Positions 7,110-7,406 of a stretch of 7,406 bases of DNA are shown here, in pieces (within the stretch, counting starts at the first letter, position 1; each line of letters starts with the position of its first letter). Source of the stretch: Acidobacteriota bacterium. GTDB lineage: Bacteria > Acidobacteriota > Thermoanaerobaculia > Multivoradales > JAHEKO01. Below the pieces are notes generated by a model. That model was given only the letters and a program-made list of their open reading frames with translations, was not told the origin of the DNA and did no database searches. A program made the position numbers and the translations under genes. The stretch spans positions 1 through 7,406 of the forward strand of contig JAUWSP010000126.1 of NCBI GenBank assembly GCA_030610025.1, in the 5' to 3' direction.

Positions 7110-7129
7110 CCCGAGGAGAAACCTCGCGG
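7110..7129 (+). terminator. Small hairpin after the sugar dehydrogenase gene
   Basis: CGAGG (7112-7116) pairs with CCTCG (7122-7126) around an AGAAA loop. CC/GG pairs extend it if one C is bulged. It begins 16 bases after the stop codon but has no T-run behind it, so it is a weak terminator candidate or simply a stem limiting 3' degradation. Confidence 0.3.
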
Positions 7130-7132
7130 GAG

Positions 7133-7315
7133 CTAGCCCGACCTTCTCACCAGCTTCGTAGCGAAAGGGCGAAGATGTCCGGAGGTACAAGGCCTGACAA
7201 CTGAAGCCCCCGCAGGCGTACTTGAAGTACGGCGAGGAGGGATGAGGGCGGAAAACGTAGTAAGTTCGGGCATATTCGGTCTTGCAGTAGAACGTTGGTG
7301 AGAAGGTCGGGCTAG
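7133..7315. repeat. 183-base element with 20-bp perfect terminal inverted repeats (MITE- or REP-like)
   Basis: CTAGCCCGACCTTCTCACCA at 7133-7152 is the exact reverse complement of 7296-7315, with 143 bases between. The interior contains an odd-length palindrome, CGTACTTGAAGTACG (7217-7231), and a TTCG-TAG-CGAA stem (7155-7165). No convincing gene lies inside. Terminal inverted repeats, small size, lack of coding sequence and a position between convergent genes fit a miniature inverted-repeat transposable element or a structured intergenic repeat. The outer CTAG is its own reverse complement, so it may be a duplicated 4-base target rather than part of the repeat, which would leave 16-base arms. 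An RNA with a long closing stem is the main alternative. Copy number elsewhere in the genome is unknown. Confidence 0.6.
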
Positions 7316-7337
7316 GCTCCTTCGCTAGCCGAGCCCG
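7308..7337. repeat. Imperfect hairpin at the right end of the inverted-repeat element
   Basis: CGGGCT (7308-7313) pairs with AGCCCG (7332-7337). After an A-G mismatch, GGCT (7315-7318) pairs with AGCC (7327-7330) around an eight-base loop. The left arm uses the end of the inverted-repeat element and the right arm lies outside it, so this stem competes with the element's own long stem. No T-run follows on the plus strand. Confidence 0.4.
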
Positions 7338-7406
7338 GAGAATCCCTGTTGACCTGGATAAACTCTTCCCTCGCCCTCTCGATGACGGACGCATCCACCC
7401 AGTAGA
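7312..7406 (-). CDS. Probable C-terminal end of an unidentified protein, N-terminus beyond window
   Basis: On the minus strand a frame open from the right edge gives thirty residues, YWVDASVIERAREEFI then QVNRDSPGSASEGA, before a TAG stop at 7314-7312. By my count about 22 of 30 codons end in G or C, in line with the GC-rich codon use expected for this genome. The neighbouring frame on the same strand shows only about half. The charged, helix-like segment followed by a small-residue tail looks like a natural protein end. The stop lies inside the CTAG at the edge of the inverted-repeat element, and it would persist if the element were precisely removed leaving one CTAG. Thirty residues are too few to name a family. 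Confidence 0.42.
   Translation of the reverse strand, partial: YWVDASVIERAREEFIQVNRDSPGSASEGA

Noticed and set aside
7020..7394. 124-residue minus-strand frame running through the inverted-repeat element
   Set aside because: It overlaps the real dehydrogenase C-terminus, crosses both inverted repeats, uses the poorer codon frame near the right edge, and shows no known domain. It is most likely an accident of the repeat sequence.

Overview
The window is a GC-rich stretch from a Gram-negative bacterium. An O-antigen-ligase-like protein, an outer-membrane porin ending in Phe, and a lipid-linked glycosyltransferase pair all require a double-membrane envelope. The lineage cannot be fixed from the sequence. 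The FADGFESG-type tail on the exported dehydrogenase reminds me of secreted proteins of environmental Gammaproteobacteria and Acidobacteriota, but that is recollection, not evidence.

Layout. Positions 1-1207 (minus strand) hold an ArnC/DPM1-like polyprenyl-phosphate glycosyltransferase followed, with a GTGA overlap, by a GT39/ArnT-like membrane glycosyltransferase that runs off the left edge. Across an 82-base divergent gap lies a glutamine-hydrolysing asparagine-synthase-family amidotransferase (1290-3038, plus). It converges, with only 15 bases between, on an O-antigen ligase/polymerase-like membrane protein (3054-4334, minus). Upstream of that on the same strand is an OprO/OprP-type porin (4462-5556, minus). 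The two are separated by a 127-base gap with a strong hairpin. Across a 253-base divergent region is an exported PQQ-dependent sugar dehydrogenase (5810-7093, plus). The last 313 bases hold an apparently non-coding element with 20-bp perfect terminal inverted repeats (7133-7315) and what is probably the C-terminal end of a minus-strand gene entering from the right edge.

How the genes may work together (inference). The first four genes look like part of an envelope-glycan locus. The GT2 enzyme would load a sugar onto a lipid carrier, the ArnT-like enzyme would transfer it on the outer face, the AsnB-like enzyme would amidate a sugar or another precursor, and the ligase would join or polymerise the glycan. 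The porin and the periplasmic sugar dehydrogenase are envelope proteins with no demonstrable link to that pathway.

The item most worth a second look is the inverted-repeat element at 7133-7315. It resembles a non-autonomous mobile or structured repeat in the gap between two convergent genes. I found no transposase, CRISPR array, tRNA, rRNA or defence system.
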